Assembly (NCBI RefSeq): GCF_030409845.1
Contig: NZ_JAUFQQ010000005.1
Coordinates: 1,736,001-1,800,000 of the forward strand
Length of the DNA stretch: 64,000 nucleotides
Source of the DNA: Flavobacterium branchiarum
GTDB lineage: Bacteria; Bacteroidota; Bacteroidia; Flavobacteriales; Flavobacteriaceae
Direction of reading: 5' to 3'
The number at the start of each line of letters is the position of its first letter. Position 1 is the first letter of the stretch. A program made the position numbers and the translations under genes. The notes below the pieces were generated by a model. That model was not told where the DNA came from. It did not search any database and worked only from the letters and a program-made list of their open reading frames with translations. Positions 53,749-63,727 of this stretch are shown here, piece by piece.

Positions 53749-54693
53749 TTACAAACAAACCGCTTTAATCTTGTCAACAATCACCTGTGCTAAGCGTTCA
53801 TGACTCTCAAATGTCCAACCAGCAATATGTGGCGTTAAGATTACCTTTCTTCCGTCTAATAAATACTGAAAAGCTTCTGGAGTATTCTTATCCTGAAATA
53901 GTGTTTCGAAAGATAATTTCTCATATTCCAAAACATCCAAACCTGCTCCAAGCACTTTACCCGATTCCATAGCAACTACCAAATCGGCAGTCACAATGTT
54001 TTTCCCTCTTGAGGTGTTGATAATCCAAATTGGCTTTTTGAATCCGTTGATAAATGTAGCATCTACCATTTTATCCGTTTCTGGTGTCCACGGAATATGT
54101 AAACTCAACACATCGGTTTTTTCTTGAAGTTCTTTTAACGAAACTTGCTTGGCATTTTCATCACCTACATTATCTTGAATATCGTAACATAAAACTTCTA
54201 CATCAAAACCTCTTAGCTTTTTCGCAAAAGCTTTACCCATATTCCCATAACCTATAATACCTACAGTTTTACCATCAAGTTCATGACCTCGGTTGCTTTC
54301 TCTATTCCATTGTCCCGAGCGTATTTCGCTATCAGCAAGATTCAGCTTATTAAAAAGAGAAAGAATCATTCCTAATGTGTGTTCAGCAACTGCATTGCGG
54401 TTTCCTTCGGGAGCAGCAATAAGTTCAATATCTTTAGATAAGGCATAATCGCAATCAATGCTTTCTAAGCCTGCACCAACTCTTGCTATAAATTTCAAAT
54501 TAGTCGCTTTATCAATAAATTGCTTGTCTATTTTAAAACGACTTCTAATTACAATCCCTTGATAATCCTGAATTTTTGCTTCAATTTCTTCTTTAGTAGA
54601 AGTAAAATCTGCATGGTTTTCGAATCCTGCTTCTTGCAATTGTTCCCATAGAATTGGGTGATTGCTATCGATATGTAAAACTTTAATTGGCAT
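53749..54693 (-). CDS. D-isomer-specific 2-hydroxyacid dehydrogenase (phosphoglycerate dehydrogenase-like)
   Basis: NAD-dependent oxidation of a 2-hydroxyacid, or the reverse. Started at the ATG at 54693 it has 314 residues and begins MPIKVLHID; the longer frame to 54729 adds an unlikely LCLSNLSYNF stretch. Rossmann motif VGIIGYGNMGKAFA in the middle, catalytic Arg in INTSRGKN, catalytic His in LTPHIAGWT. SerA-like proteins of this size lack the ACT regulatory domain. It could be phosphoglycerate dehydrogenase but the substrate is not assured without serine genes nearby. Confidence 0.88.
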   Translation of the reverse strand: MPIKVLHIDSNHPILWEQLQEAGFENHADFTSTKEEIEAKIQDYQGIVIRSRFKIDKQFIDKATNLKFIARVGAGLESIDCDYALSKDIELIAAPEGNRNAVAEHTLGMILSLFNKLNLADSEIRSGQWNRESNRGHELDGKTVGIIGYGNMGKAFAKKLRGFDVEVLCYDIQDNVGDENAKQVSLKELQEKTDVLSLHIPWTPETDKMVDATFINGFKKPIWIINTSRGKNIVTADLVVAMESGKVLGAGLDVLEYEKLSFETLFQDKNTPEAFQYLLDGRKVILTPHIAGWTFESHERLAQVIVDKIKAVCL

Positions 54694-54833
54694 GAAATTA
54701 TAACTTAAATTAGACAAACAAAGTAACAAAAAAAATATGGGTTATACCCTTTCCTAATTAAATTGAACGTACCAAAACTGCCCTAAAAACCAATATTTGC
54801 TACTTTATTCGTTATATTTTTTTTAACTTTGAA

Positions 54834-54841
54834 AATAATGC
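54834..54841 (+). promoter_or_regulatory. -7 box TAACTTTG of nhaA
   Basis: TAnnTTTG match 22 nt before the nhaA ATG. No -33 TTG at usual spacing. Confidence 0.45.
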
Positions 54842-54863
54842 ATTTTTAACCTTATTCCAAAAA

Positions 54864-56015
54864 ATGAAATTAACAAAAACATTTAAAGCCTTTTTTCAAA
54901 GTGAAAAATCTGGTGGGCTGCTCTTACTTTTCGTAACGCTACTTTCTCTTTTTCTTGCAAACTCTATATTTCAAACGGACTATATTGCTTTTTGGGAAAC
55001 CAATATCGGACATCACTCAATAACTCATTGGATAAATGATGGTTTGATGACTATATTTTTTCTTTTAATAGGATTAGAATTAGAACGTGAAATTTATCAA
55101 GGTGAATTAACCAGTATAAAAAATGCTTCTTTACCCATTTTTGGTGCTTTAGGCGGAATGTTAGTTCCTGCTGGAATATTTTTATTACTAAATTTTGGAA
55201 CTGCTACACAAAATGGAGCTGGAATCCCAATGGCAACCGACATTGCTTTTGCTATCGGAATCTTATCTCTTTTAGGAAACAAAGTACCTTCTTCGCTTAA
55301 AGTCTTCCTTACCGCTCTTGCTGTAATCGATGATTTAGGTGCTATTATAGTTATTGCATTGTTTTACACTACAAGCATATCTTTTATAAACTTAGCTCTT
55401 GCTTTTGGTGTTTTAGGAGTGTTATTTATTTTTAACAGAATGAAAGTTCACAACCTATTTGTTTATTTGATTGGTGGAGTTATCATGTGGTATTTCATGC
55501 TTAATTCTGGTGTTCACGCTACAATAACAGGTGTTTTACTTGCTTTTGTAATTCCGTTTGGAGATGGTAGTAAAAATACTTCTTCTTATAAACTACAGCA
55601 CTTTTTACACAAACCAGTCGCGTTTTTTATCTTACCGTTATTTGCTTTGGCCAATACTTGTATCGCTATTAACTCTGACTGGCACGAAGGATTAAGCCAT
55701 CCTAATGCATTAGGAATTATTATAGGCTTGGTAGTTGGAAAACCATTAGGAATAACCTTATTTGCTCTCTTAGGCGTTACATTAGGAGTTTGCACACTAC
55801 CAAAAGATCTGAAATGGTCATATGTTATAGGTGCTGGGATGCTAGGCGGAATTGGATTTACAATGTCTATCTTTATCACCTTGCTTGCTTTTGATGAGCC
55901 AGAGGTAATTACTTTTTCTAAAATAGCCATTTTGCTTGCCTCTTTCATAGCAGGATTATTAGGCTTCGTTTACCTAAAATTCTCTCTTTCAAAGAAGAAA
56001 GTGAAACACGCTTAA
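54864..56015 (+). CDS. nhaA: Na+/H+ antiporter NhaA
   Basis: 383 residues with about 12 membrane helices; exchanges Na+ out for H+ in and helps control pH and sodium. Family motifs: FFLLIGLELEREIYQGEL, ATDIAFAIGILSLLG and the twin Asp of VIDDLGAIIVIALFY, which carry the ions; later GMLGGIGFTMSIFI. Length fits the family. Single gene with its own promoter and terminator shared with proC. Confidence 0.96.
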   Translation: MKLTKTFKAFFQSEKSGGLLLLFVTLLSLFLANSIFQTDYIAFWETNIGHHSITHWINDGLMTIFFLLIGLELEREIYQGELTSIKNASLPIFGALGGMLVPAGIFLLLNFGTATQNGAGIPMATDIAFAIGILSLLGNKVPSSLKVFLTALAVIDDLGAIIVIALFYTTSISFINLALAFGVLGVLFIFNRMKVHNLFVYLIGGVIMWYFMLNSGVHATITGVLLAFVIPFGDGSKNTSSYKLQHFLHKPVAFFILPLFALANTCIAINSDWHEGLSHPNALGIIIGLVVGKPLGITLFALLGVTLGVCTLPKDLKWSYVIGAGMLGGIGFTMSIFITLLAFDEPEVITFSKIAILLASFIAGLLGFVYLKFSLSKKKVKHA

Positions 56016-56020
56016 AATCA

Positions 56021-56059
56021 AAAAAGGACTTTCAGTTTAAAACCGAAAGTCCTTTTTTT
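56021..56059. terminator. Bidirectional terminator between nhaA and proC
   Basis: AAAAAGGACTTTC and GAAAGTCCTTTTT pair around an 11-base loop, with T-runs on both strands. Confidence 0.9.
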
Positions 56060-56078
56060 ATAAGTCTTACTTTAAAGA

Positions 56079-56855
56079 TTACCCTTTAATTTGTTTCAGA
56101 GAAGTTTTAATACCTTTTATTAATGATGAACTAAAACCATTGTGTTCCATTTCATTCAAACCAACTATCGTACAACCTTGTGGCGTAGTTACTCTATCGA
56201 TTAACTGTTCTGGGTGTACTTTCTCTTCTAATAACATCTTAGCGGCTCCTTTTACAGTTTGTGCTGCAATTGCCAATGCTGTCTGAGAATCAAATCCTAT
56301 TTCGATACCCGCTTGCATCGAAGCACGAATATATCGCAACGCGTAGGCTGTACCGCAAGCTCCTAAAACAGTTGCTGCATCCATTAATTTTTCATCAATA
56401 ATTGGAGCAGTTCCTAAATCTTCAAATAAAGAAACAACAGGCAGTGCTTGTGTTCTGTCTTTTTCACTAAACGAAATACAGGTAGCCGATTCTCCAAATT
56501 GCGCCGCAATATTAGGCATAATTCGAACCACATGATGTTGTTGATTGGTTTTATCCTGAAGTACATCTATTGCCAAACCACTTACTGCAGAAGCAATTGT
56601 TTTATTAGAAATTACTGGAAGAATTTCAGCCAAAACTGTATCAACCTGATAGGGCTTTATAGTCAGAACAATCAGATCTGCTTCTTGTATGTTGTATTTA
56701 TTATCAGATGAAACCGTAATGTCTAATTCTTGCAAATACAAAATATTAGCTGTATTTCTTCTGGTAATAGTAACTTGATTGTTCTTTGAAAATTTTGCAA
56801 TTCCTAAGGCTATAGAAACCCCAAGGTTCCCTCCTCCTATTATGTGTACTTTCAT
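56079..56855 (-). CDS. proC: Pyrroline-5-carboxylate reductase
   Basis: Last step of proline synthesis: reduces pyrroline-5-carboxylate with NAD(P)H. 258 residues. N-terminal Rossmann IIGGGNLGVSIALGIA, central ASAVSGLAIDVLQ and VRIMPNIAAQFGES, and the C-terminal family signature ATVLGACGTAYA-LRYI, TVKGAAKMLLE and RVTTPQGCTIVGLNEME. Stand-alone; starts after a 111 bp gap from mgtE on the same strand. Confidence 0.94.
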   Translation of the reverse strand: MKVHIIGGGNLGVSIALGIAKFSKNNQVTITRRNTANILYLQELDITVSSDNKYNIQEADLIVLTIKPYQVDTVLAEILPVISNKTIASAVSGLAIDVLQDKTNQQHHVVRIMPNIAAQFGESATCISFSEKDRTQALPVVSLFEDLGTAPIIDEKLMDAATVLGACGTAYALRYIRASMQAGIEIGFDSQTALAIAAQTVKGAAKMLLEEKVHPEQLIDRVTTPQGCTIVGLNEMEHNGFSSSLIKGIKTSLKQIKG

Positions 56856-56966
56856 TCTGGTTGTAATTTATAGTTTTTTGGTTGTTTTGGTTCAATAGTT
56901 TGAGCCTTATTAGAACTCTAAAAGCATAAATATAGTGGTTAGTTATATTTAAGTTCATGCTAATTT

Positions 56967-58373
56967 TTATAATAACTTACCTTTTAATAGTAAAGATGCA
57001 ATCGAAAAATAAATAACTAATCCCGTTACATCTACCAATGTAGCAACAAATGGTGCCGATGAAGTCGCTGGATCCAACTTAAGTTTCTTTAACATAAATG
57101 GTATCATCGAACCCGAAAGTGTTCCCCATAATACAATGAATAATAAGGAAATTGAAACTGTCATTGCAACAAAAAACCAATGAGCTCCATATTCATAAAA
57201 ACCTGATTTTTGCCAAATCATAATCCTTACAAATCCTACAATTCCTAATATAGAACCTAATAAAAATCCAGAAGCAATTTCTTTTTTCATTACATACCAC
57301 CAGTCTTTTAGCGTCAATTCTTTTAGTGCCATAGCACGAATAATAAGCGTTGCTGCTTGCGAACCTGAGTTACCTCCACTAGAAATAATAAGTGGTACGA
57401 ATAATGCTAAAACTACTGCCTTCTCTATTTCGCCTTCAAAAAAGCCCATTGCAGATGCAGTAAACATTTCTCCAATAAATAAAACTACCAACCAGGTAGC
57501 TCTTTTTTTAACCATTTCAAAAAGAGTTGTTTCTACATATGGTAATTCAAGCGCTTCTAAACCTCCAAATTTCTGAATGTCCTCTGTATCTCTTTTTTCT
57601 ATTTCTTCCCTAATAACATCGATAACGTCATCAATAGTAATACGACCTACCAAACGTCCTAGTTCATCTACAACAGGAATTGCCTCTAAATCGTACTTTT
57701 CCATGATACGTCCTACTTCGACATCTGGAGTACTTACATCCACATAATGCAGCTTTTTAATATAAACTTCACTAACTGGAGTTCTTGTAGAAGTAGTTAA
57801 TAAATCTTTAAGTGACAAACGTCCTTTTAATCTATCCTCATCATCAACTACATAAATAGAATGCACTCTAGAAATATTTTCTGCCTGAATTCTCATTTCT
57901 TTCACGCAAGTAAGTACGTTCCAATTTTCATTGACTTTTACTAACTCTTTGTGCATGATACCTCCGGCAGTATCCTCTGCATAACGTAATAAATCAACAA
58001 TGCCCTTAGCATGTTCTACGTCTTGAAGTTCTGATATTACTTCGGCTTTTCTATCTTTCGATAACTCACCAATAATATCAGCTGCGTCATTTGTCTCTAA
58101 TTCATCAAGCTCCTCCGCAATCTCTTTTGGCGAAAGCCTACTTAATATATTCTCACGCAAATCTTCATCTAATTCTAGAAGAATCTCTGCGGTTTTCTCA
58201 CTATCTAATACTTTAAATATGTATGTTGCTTTATCGAAATCTAATTCATCTAAAATTTCGGCAATATCAGCATGGTGAATATCATTCAGTAAAACTTCCA
58301 ATTGCTTGTCGTTTTTACTCTGAATGAGTCTTTCTAATTCTTGTATTAGACCTTCGCTGATTTTAAACTCCAT
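56967..58373 (-). CDS. mgtE: Magnesium transporter MgtE
   Basis: 468 residues: helical N domain (about 10-130) with the acidic alternating units ([33 protein letters not shown]), two CBS domains (about 135-255) and five membrane helices (about 285-468) with [15 protein letters not shown]. MgtE is a Mg2+ channel closed by Mg2+ binding to the N and CBS domains. The start overlaps the end of rsmA by 11 bp, so it is translated after rsmA. Confidence 0.96.
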   Translation of the reverse strand: MEFKISEGLIQELERLIQSKNDKQLEVLLNDIHHADIAEILDELDFDKATYIFKVLDSEKTAEILLELDEDLRENILSRLSPKEIAEELDELETNDAADIIGELSKDRKAEVISELQDVEHAKGIVDLLRYAEDTAGGIMHKELVKVNENWNVLTCVKEMRIQAENISRVHSIYVVDDEDRLKGRLSLKDLLTTSTRTPVSEVYIKKLHYVDVSTPDVEVGRIMEKYDLEAIPVVDELGRLVGRITIDDVIDVIREEIEKRDTEDIQKFGGLEALELPYVETTLFEMVKKRATWLVVLFIGEMFTASAMGFFEGEIEKAVVLALFVPLIISSGGNSGSQAATLIIRAMALKELTLKDWWYVMKKEIASGFLLGSILGIVGFVRIMIWQKSGFYEYGAHWFFVAMTVSISLLFIVLWGTLSGSMIPFMLKKLKLDPATSSAPFVATLVDVTGLVIYFSIASLLLKGKLL

Positions 58374-59142
58374 CGGCTTCTATTTTTTGAGTTAATGCTA
58401 TAAATTCTGCCACGCTAAGTTGTTCCGGACGCAAATCAAAGATAGTATCTTCTCTTAGTTTGTCTGATAAATTTAACGTTTTCAAACTGTTACGTAACGT
58501 TTTTCTACGTTGTTGGAACGCTGTTTTCACAACTGTAAAGAATAACTTTTCGCCACAAGGCAAACTGTAGTCTTCTTTTCGGGTCATTTTCATAACACCC
58601 GATTTCACTTTGGGGGGCGGAATAAATACATTCTCATCTACTGTAAACAAGTACTCAGTATCATAAAAGGCCTGTGCTAAAACCGAAAGTATTCCGTAAG
58701 CTTTTGATCCTTTCTTTTCGCAAATACGTTGCGCGACTTCCTTTTGGAACATTCCAGAAAATTCAGGAATCTGGTCACGGTATTCAAGAGTTTTAAAAAC
58801 AATTTGAGTCGAAATGTTATATGGAAAATTCCCAATTATAGCAAATTGCTTCTTCTCAAAAACTTCATTTATATCATACTTCAAAAAATCTTTTGAAATA
58901 ATTTTATCTTTTAATTTTGGATAATTCTCATCCAGATACGTTACCGATTCCGTATCGATTTCGATAACATAAGTATTAATTGGTTTTTCCAACAAGTATT
59001 TTGTCAGCACACCCATTCCTGGTCCAATTTCAAGAACCTCTTCATATCCTTTTAAACTTAACGTATCTGCGATTGCCTTAGCGATGCTTTCATCTTTCAA
59101 GAAATGCTGTCCGAGATGTTTTTTGGCTTTTACTTTTTCCAT
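58363..59142 (-). CDS. rsmA: 16S rRNA (adenine(1518)-N6/adenine(1519)-N6)-dimethyltransferase
   Basis: Methylates two adenines in the 3' hairpin of 16S rRNA with SAM (KsgA). 259 residues. Motifs: [14 protein letters not shown], the SAM loop [13 protein letters not shown], and the catalytic motif [10 protein letters not shown]-terminal [10 protein letters not shown] fits RsmA. It overlaps mgtE by 11 bp; the upstream DUF4286 gene ends 77 bp before it. Confidence 0.96.
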   Translation of the reverse strand: MEKVKAKKHLGQHFLKDESIAKAIADTLSLKGYEEVLEIGPGMGVLTKYLLEKPINTYVIEIDTESVTYLDENYPKLKDKIISKDFLKYDINEVFEKKQFAIIGNFPYNISTQIVFKTLEYRDQIPEFSGMFQKEVAQRICEKKGSKAYGILSVLAQAFYDTEYLFTVDENVFIPPPKVKSGVMKMTRKEDYSLPCGEKLFFTVVKTAFQQRRKTLRNSLKTLNLSDKLREDTIFDLRPEQLSVAEFIALTQKIEADGV

Positions 59143-59219
59143 TGTATTTTTTAAATTCTTAGATTATTGCTCCATTAGATTATTCGAAATATCGAACTAT
59201 CTAAAAATTAAATAATCTA

Positions 59220-59531
59220 TTAATGATCTGAGATAAACTCTAATTCTGTTCTAAAAGAAAGCATCTTATCTCCGAATAATCGCAATGCCTCCTGACTAAA
59301 ATCTAGTTCATCTTCAAGATAATATTTGTCTAAGGTTTCTTTACTATCAGTTACATATTGAACCGAATAAGTAATTCCCCCCATTTCTTCATCTACTAAA
59401 ACTTTCACAATTCTTGCAGATGAAAACTTTCCTGTTGCTAAAACTTCAGGAATATGTTTTTGTTGCATCCAATTTAACCATTGGTCATGCACACTTTCAT
59501 GTATGTTTGTGGTAATGTTGTAAATAATCAT
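59220..59531 (-). CDS. DUF4286 family protein
   Basis: 103 residues. MIIYNITTNIHESVHDQWLNWMQ and the HIPEVLATGKFSSARIVKVL stretch fit DUF4286, a ferredoxin-like (dimeric alpha/beta barrel) fold of unknown function found throughout Bacteroidota. Soluble, no signal. It lies between the TPR protein gene and rsmA on the same strand, probably in one transcript with rsmA and mgtE. Confidence 0.85.
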   Translation of the reverse strand: MIIYNITTNIHESVHDQWLNWMQQKHIPEVLATGKFSSARIVKVLVDEEMGGITYSVQYVTDSKETLDKYYLEDELDFSQEALRLFGDKMLSFRTELEFISDH

Positions 59532-59563
59532 TCTTTTTGATTTTTATATCATTAGACTCCTTA

Positions 59564-59600
59564 GATTGTCAGAATTTTAAAACCCAACAATCTGACAATC
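59564..59600. repeat. Inverted repeat between TPR gene and DUF4286 gene
   Basis: GATTGTCAGA and TCTGACAATC are perfect inverted copies separated by a 17-base loop. Without a clear T-run it is not a confident terminator. The phrase TTAGATTGTCAGA resembles AT-rich spacer repeats in this genus. Confidence 0.45.
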
Positions 59601-59612
59601 CAATAATTCTCT

Positions 59613-61391
59613 TTATAAATTAGTATCGCCTCTTAATTCCCTATATCTCTTTCTGGCATCTACAAAATAAATACTGTCCTGATGGTTAAAAATTACTTTC
59701 TCGTATAAAGCTTTGGCCTTTTCTGTATCCTTCAATTTCTTATTATAAATCTCTGCCGAAAAAAACAAAGCTTCATCAATATAAATTCCGTCACTATGCT
59801 GATCGATAATCAATTGATATTGGCTTAAAGCCGAATTATAGTCGCCTAAGTCTTCGTAAATTTGCCCTAATCGAAGCAAAGTTACGGCTTCTATTTCTTG
59901 TCCTTTAAAAGTTTTCAATATATTTTGAAATTGAGCTATTGCATCTTGGTTTCTATTTTGGTATATAAGATAGTCTCCCTTAGCGAATTGCTTCAAAGCA
60001 GTCTGAGTAGAATCTGCTACAGTGTTGTCATTTATCAATAGAAAATACTCCAAAGCATCGTTTGCAATCAACTGTGTACTAGCAGCTTTAATCGCTTTAA
60101 ATTGTTTTAAAGCCCATGCAAAATCAGTTTTAAAATAACTAGTTTTAGCCGCTTTTAAACTCGCTTCATGAGCTATAACATCATTTTTTAAATCCAATTC
60201 TATCTGCGAATAATAAATTAATGCCTGATTAAATTTTTCTTCAAAAAGTAAAATATCAGCCAATTCCATCTTCGCTTGAGCTTGCTGATAGCCATTAAGT
60301 TGCAATTCAAGTGCTTTTTTTACTATTACTTTTGCTTCTTCTGGTTTCTTTAAGTCAAAAGCCAAAAAGTGAGCGTAAATTAACTGCAAGGATAAGGTAG
60401 AGGGACTTATATCATAAGTTGTAAGCAAAGCCTGAAGTTCCGTATTAATCGATGGATATTCTTTTTCGGTAGCCTTCTCAATTTTCATTTTATACAAATA
60501 GGTATTGGCCTGCACCAGCATCTCTATATCTTTAGTGTTTTCTAAAACAAAAGTCAAAATTTCTTTAGCTGCTTCAGGATCATCATCATCAATAGCAAAT
60601 TGAGCCAGATTAATGATACTCAAAAGTGATTCGGGATTACGTTTATAAATGGCCTTTTCTTGAATAAATGCTTTTCCAAATTCTTTTTGTTGCACATAAA
60701 ACCAACTCAAGTAGCGATTCCAAAAAACATCTTGTTCTTTTTGAGTTCTTAAAATAAGGGCTTTTCGCAATGCATCGTTAAACGTTGTATCGACTTCATC
60801 GGCCATAAATCTTGATAACTGACTCTGAATAAGTGGTGTGTTTTGTTGATTGGTATAAGACTCTGCTAATAATGTATCAATCATCATATCAGTCTTACCC
60901 ATTTGTCCGTACAACAAACCAATTTGAAAATTAAAATTGTAACTCGGCTGAATTTTAGATGCCTGTTGATAGGCTTTTAGAGCATATTCTAGTAATACTT
61001 TCTTCTCAAAAGAATTAGCTATTCCAAATACTTCATTCGGACTTGTTATGATCTTATCCAAAGCCTCATCGTAGTATTTTTTGGCTTTAGCTTCATTTTT
61101 TTGCAATTGAAAATTATATCCCAATTCAATTAAAACAGTACCTTGCTTGTACTTATTAAAACGGTTTTGAATAATTTTTTCTGCTACATCAAACTGTTGT
61201 AATTGCTGATAGCATTCAATTGCTCTATAAAAATATTGTGTATTCGAAGGATAATTATCCAATAATTCCTGATAGCTGATTTTAGCTTTCTCAAAATCAC
61301 CTTTATCATAATAGTATTGCGCTAACTGCTCATTTTGAGCAAAGGCAAAAGCAGACCACAACAAAACGATATAGATAAAAAGATTCTTCAT
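59613..61391 (-). CDS. Exported TPR protein
   Basis: 592 residues: signal peptide (about 1-19, ends FAFA-QNE) and TPR-type helical pairs over the whole rest of the chain, e.g. AQYYYDKGDFEKAKISYQEL near 24-43 and the last repeats (about 470-575). No catalytic domain. Periplasmic or outer-membrane protein-protein contacts are inferred. It follows serS by 72 bp on the same strand; a hairpin lies in that gap. Related proteins in Flavobacteria are annotated only as TPR proteins. Confidence 0.85.
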   Translation of the reverse strand: MKNLFIYIVLLWSAFAFAQNEQLAQYYYDKGDFEKAKISYQELLDNYPSNTQYFYRAIECYQQLQQFDVAEKIIQNRFNKYKQGTVLIELGYNFQLQKNEAKAKKYYDEALDKIITSPNEVFGIANSFEKKVLLEYALKAYQQASKIQPSYNFNFQIGLLYGQMGKTDMMIDTLLAESYTNQQNTPLIQSQLSRFMADEVDTTFNDALRKALILRTQKEQDVFWNRYLSWFYVQQKEFGKAFIQEKAIYKRNPESLLSIINLAQFAIDDDDPEAAKEILTFVLENTKDIEMLVQANTYLYKMKIEKATEKEYPSINTELQALLTTYDISPSTLSLQLIYAHFLAFDLKKPEEAKVIVKKALELQLNGYQQAQAKMELADILLFEEKFNQALIYYSQIELDLKNDVIAHEASLKAAKTSYFKTDFAWALKQFKAIKAASTQLIANDALEYFLLINDNTVADSTQTALKQFAKGDYLIYQNRNQDAIAQFQNILKTFKGQEIEAVTLLRLGQIYEDLGDYNSALSQYQLIIDQHSDGIYIDEALFFSAEIYNKKLKDTEKAKALYEKVIFNHQDSIYFVDARKRYRELRGDTNL

Positions 61392-61421
61392 ATTCAGTTT
61401 TTAAGTTGTAGTCTTAGTAAA

Positions 61422-61448
61422 CAGTCGCAGCTCTGAAAACTGCGACTG
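61422..61448 (-). terminator. Hairpin after serS
   Basis: CAGTCGCAG and CTGCGACTG pair perfectly around a 9-base loop, 15 bp after the serS stop; the T-run is short (TTT), so termination may be partial. Confidence 0.5.
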
Positions 61449-61463
61449 AAAACCAAATACTAA

Positions 61464-62735
61464 TTAATCTATAATGTCAAATCCACAGTATGGACGTAAT
61501 ACTTCTGGAATTACGATTCCTTCTGGCGTTTGGTAATTTTCAAGAATTCCAGCAAGAACTCTTGGCAATGCCAATGAACTTCCGTTTAATGTATGTGCTA
61601 ATTGATTCTTTCCGTCTTTATCTTTAAAACGTAATTTCAAACGATTTGCCTGAAAAGTTTCAAAGTTAGAAACTGAACTAATTTCTAACCAACGGTCTTG
61701 TGCTGTAGAAAAAACTTCAAAATCATATGTTAGCGCAGCTGTGAAACCCATATCACCACCACACAAACGTAAAATTCTGTATGGTAATTTTAATTCTTGT
61801 AAAATAGTTTTTATGTGCTCAACCATTCCGTCAAGCGCTGCATAAGAATTATCTGGATGCTCAACACGTACAATTTCAACTTTATCAAATTGATGTAAAC
61901 GATTTAATCCACGTACATGCGCTCCATAAGAACCTGCTTCACGACGGAAACAAGGTGTATAAGCTGTATGTAATACTGGCAATTCATTTTCTGTTAAAAT
62001 AACATCACGGAACAAATTCGTTACAGGAACTTCGGCAGTTGGAATTAAATATAAATCATCAATAGTCGAATGATACATTTGCCCTTCTTTGTCTGGCAAT
62101 TGACCTGTACCGTAACCTGAAGCCTCATTTACCAAATGCGGTACTTGCACTTCATTATATCCAGCAGCAGTATTTTTATCTAAAAAATAATTGATTAAGG
62201 CACGTTGTAATCTGGCTCCTTTTCCTTTATAAACAGGAAATCCAGCACCAGCAATTTTTACACCAAGCTCAAAATCGATAATATCATATTTTTTTACCAA
62301 ATCCCAATGTGGTTGTGCACCTTCATGCAACACTGGAATTTCTCCTTCTTCGAAAACATTCAAATTCTCTTCTGGAGTTTTTCCTGCTGGAACAATATCC
62401 GCTGGAAGATTTGGTAATGCATATAGTTTGTTAGTCAAATCTTGCGTCAAAACATCTGCTTTATCTGCTAACTCTTTACTTTTTTCTTTTAATACAACTG
62501 TTTTCTCTTTTAAGATAGCGGCTTTAGATTTCTCACCCGCTTTCATTAATTCACCAATATCTTTGGATAATTTATTAGATTCAGACAAAATGTTATCCAA
62601 CTCAACTTGAGTTGCACGACGTTTTTCGTCTAGTTGCACCACTTCTTCAACAGCGCTCTTGGCATCGATATTTCGTTTTGCCAAAGCGGTGATTACTTTC
62701 TCCTGATTCTCTCTAATAAATGCGATTTGTAACAT
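61464..62735 (-). CDS. serS: Serine--tRNA ligase
   Basis: Charges tRNA-Ser. 423 residues: N-terminal coiled-coil arm (about 30-100) that contacts the long variable arm of tRNA-Ser, class II core with motif 2 TPCFRREAGSYGAHVRGLNRLHQF and motif 3 NGSSLALPRVLAGILE. Starts MLQIAFIRENQEKV, the usual N-terminus. Promoter box TAAATTTG is 41 bp upstream. Confidence 0.97.
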   Translation of the reverse strand: MLQIAFIRENQEKVITALAKRNIDAKSAVEEVVQLDEKRRATQVELDNILSESNKLSKDIGELMKAGEKSKAAILKEKTVVLKEKSKELADKADVLTQDLTNKLYALPNLPADIVPAGKTPEENLNVFEEGEIPVLHEGAQPHWDLVKKYDIIDFELGVKIAGAGFPVYKGKGARLQRALINYFLDKNTAAGYNEVQVPHLVNEASGYGTGQLPDKEGQMYHSTIDDLYLIPTAEVPVTNLFRDVILTENELPVLHTAYTPCFRREAGSYGAHVRGLNRLHQFDKVEIVRVEHPDNSYAALDGMVEHIKTILQELKLPYRILRLCGGDMGFTAALTYDFEVFSTAQDRWLEISSVSNFETFQANRLKLRFKDKDGKNQLAHTLNGSSLALPRVLAGILENYQTPEGIVIPEVLRPYCGFDIID

Positions 62736-63100
62736 AGCTTAAATTTTGTAACTATTGTATTTTTATATTAAGGAAGCAAATTTAAGGAAATGTTTGCTAA
62801 GAATTGGACAAAGTTTAACACTAAAGACAATTTCTTACTTATAAAAACAAATTATTAGATTAAAGTTACTATACTTAGTTGCACAAAGACAACACAAAGA
62901 CATACAAAAGTTTAGTTATACAGAGAAATAATACTTAATCCTCCTGAGCCGAGTCGAAGGATCACATAGTTTAAAGCAATATAATTCCAATCACTTTACA
63001 GCATCATTATTCTCAAATCTCTCTTTCTTCTTGTATCTGCCTTCTCTCTTCTACAAAAAATCTTTGCCCCTTTTGCTTCTCTGAACCTCTGAGCCTTCCC
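62736..63100. other. Intergenic region between serS and the DMP19-like gene
   Basis: Contains the serS -7 box (62777-62784), CCTGAGCCGAGTCGAAGG at 62943-62960 (a phrase I recall as dispersed in Flavobacteria) and, at 63040-63100, inverted pieces of the GGTTCAGAG/GCAAAGG repeat seen at 48650-48870. No open frame or RNA gene is visible. Confidence 0.55.
62777..62784 (-). promoter_or_regulatory. -7 box TAAATTTG of serS
   Basis: TAnnTTTG match 41 nt before the ATG; a TTG lies 24 nt further upstream, slightly beyond the usual spacing. Confidence 0.5.
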
Positions 63101-63640
63101 TTAAACCCTTTTAATTTCGTGTCCTACAAACTCTTCCAAAGTAGCAAACATATCATCTACCGAAAGAACTTCTAAATCAGGATGCGATTTTAAAAATCCA
63201 GCGTTAAGTGCGACCAGATTCTCTTCTATTTCATAAAAAGTATCATTATTAAGCAAATCTCTTATTGGGTTTACACCTTCTAATTTCCCTTTCAAGAATT
63301 TATTAAGTTTTACACTGCTCATTAATTTTACTTTTTTGCTTTGTTGCTGAAATAACTCCAAATGTTTGTCGGCACCTAGCAATGCCAAACCTTCTTCAAT
63401 TAATTCATTTAATTCTGCATTCCAACTTGAATTATATACAAATTGAGCAAAATTCCCTTCTGTATATTGTGAAGTATAATAATCTAAATAATAACTCATT
63501 AAAGCATCTTCATGAATCAGGTCATCATCAATTTTTTCCTCACGCATTAAATTAATTACCGAAATATTTGAGTGAATTACATCTTGAAGATTTTCACTAT
63601 TCATTGCCGTTTCAGAAATTATTATTCTACCGAATTCCAT
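63101..63640 (-). CDS. DMP19-like (DUF4375) protein, putative
   Basis: 179 residues, acidic and soluble, no signal. The stretch FVYNSSWNAELNELIEEGLALLGADKHLELF (about 87-117) resembles the DMP19/DUF4375 core (YNS-W and ALxxLGA pattern). Those proteins include DNA mimics in Neisseria, and this one is rich in Asp and Glu, but the match is by eye. The start is the ATG at 63640; a second in-frame ATG 12 codons later is possible. It lies alone between serS and a small basic protein gene. Confidence 0.65.
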   Translation of the reverse strand: MEFGRIIISETAMNSENLQDVIHSNISVINLMREEKIDDDLIHEDALMSYYLDYYTSQYTEGNFAQFVYNSSWNAELNELIEEGLALLGADKHLELFQQQSKKVKLMSSVKLNKFLKGKLEGVNPIRDLLNNDTFYEIEENLVALNAGFLKSHPDLEVLSVDDMFATLEEFVGHEIKRV

Positions 63641-63727
63641 CTTATTTTGTGTTTTAGATTTTTGTTATGCAAATTTCAGTTAAATAAAAACAGAAAAGAA
63701 ATACAATGTAATTTATATGACATTATA

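Noticed and set aside
54610..54630. Possible tRNA T-loop (TTCGAATCC)
   Set aside because: Lies in the coding frame of the hydroxyacid dehydrogenase and no tRNA cloverleaf can be drawn around it.
55586..55948. 120-codon frame antisense to nhaA
   Set aside because: Fully inside a conserved antiporter gene and without recognisable content.
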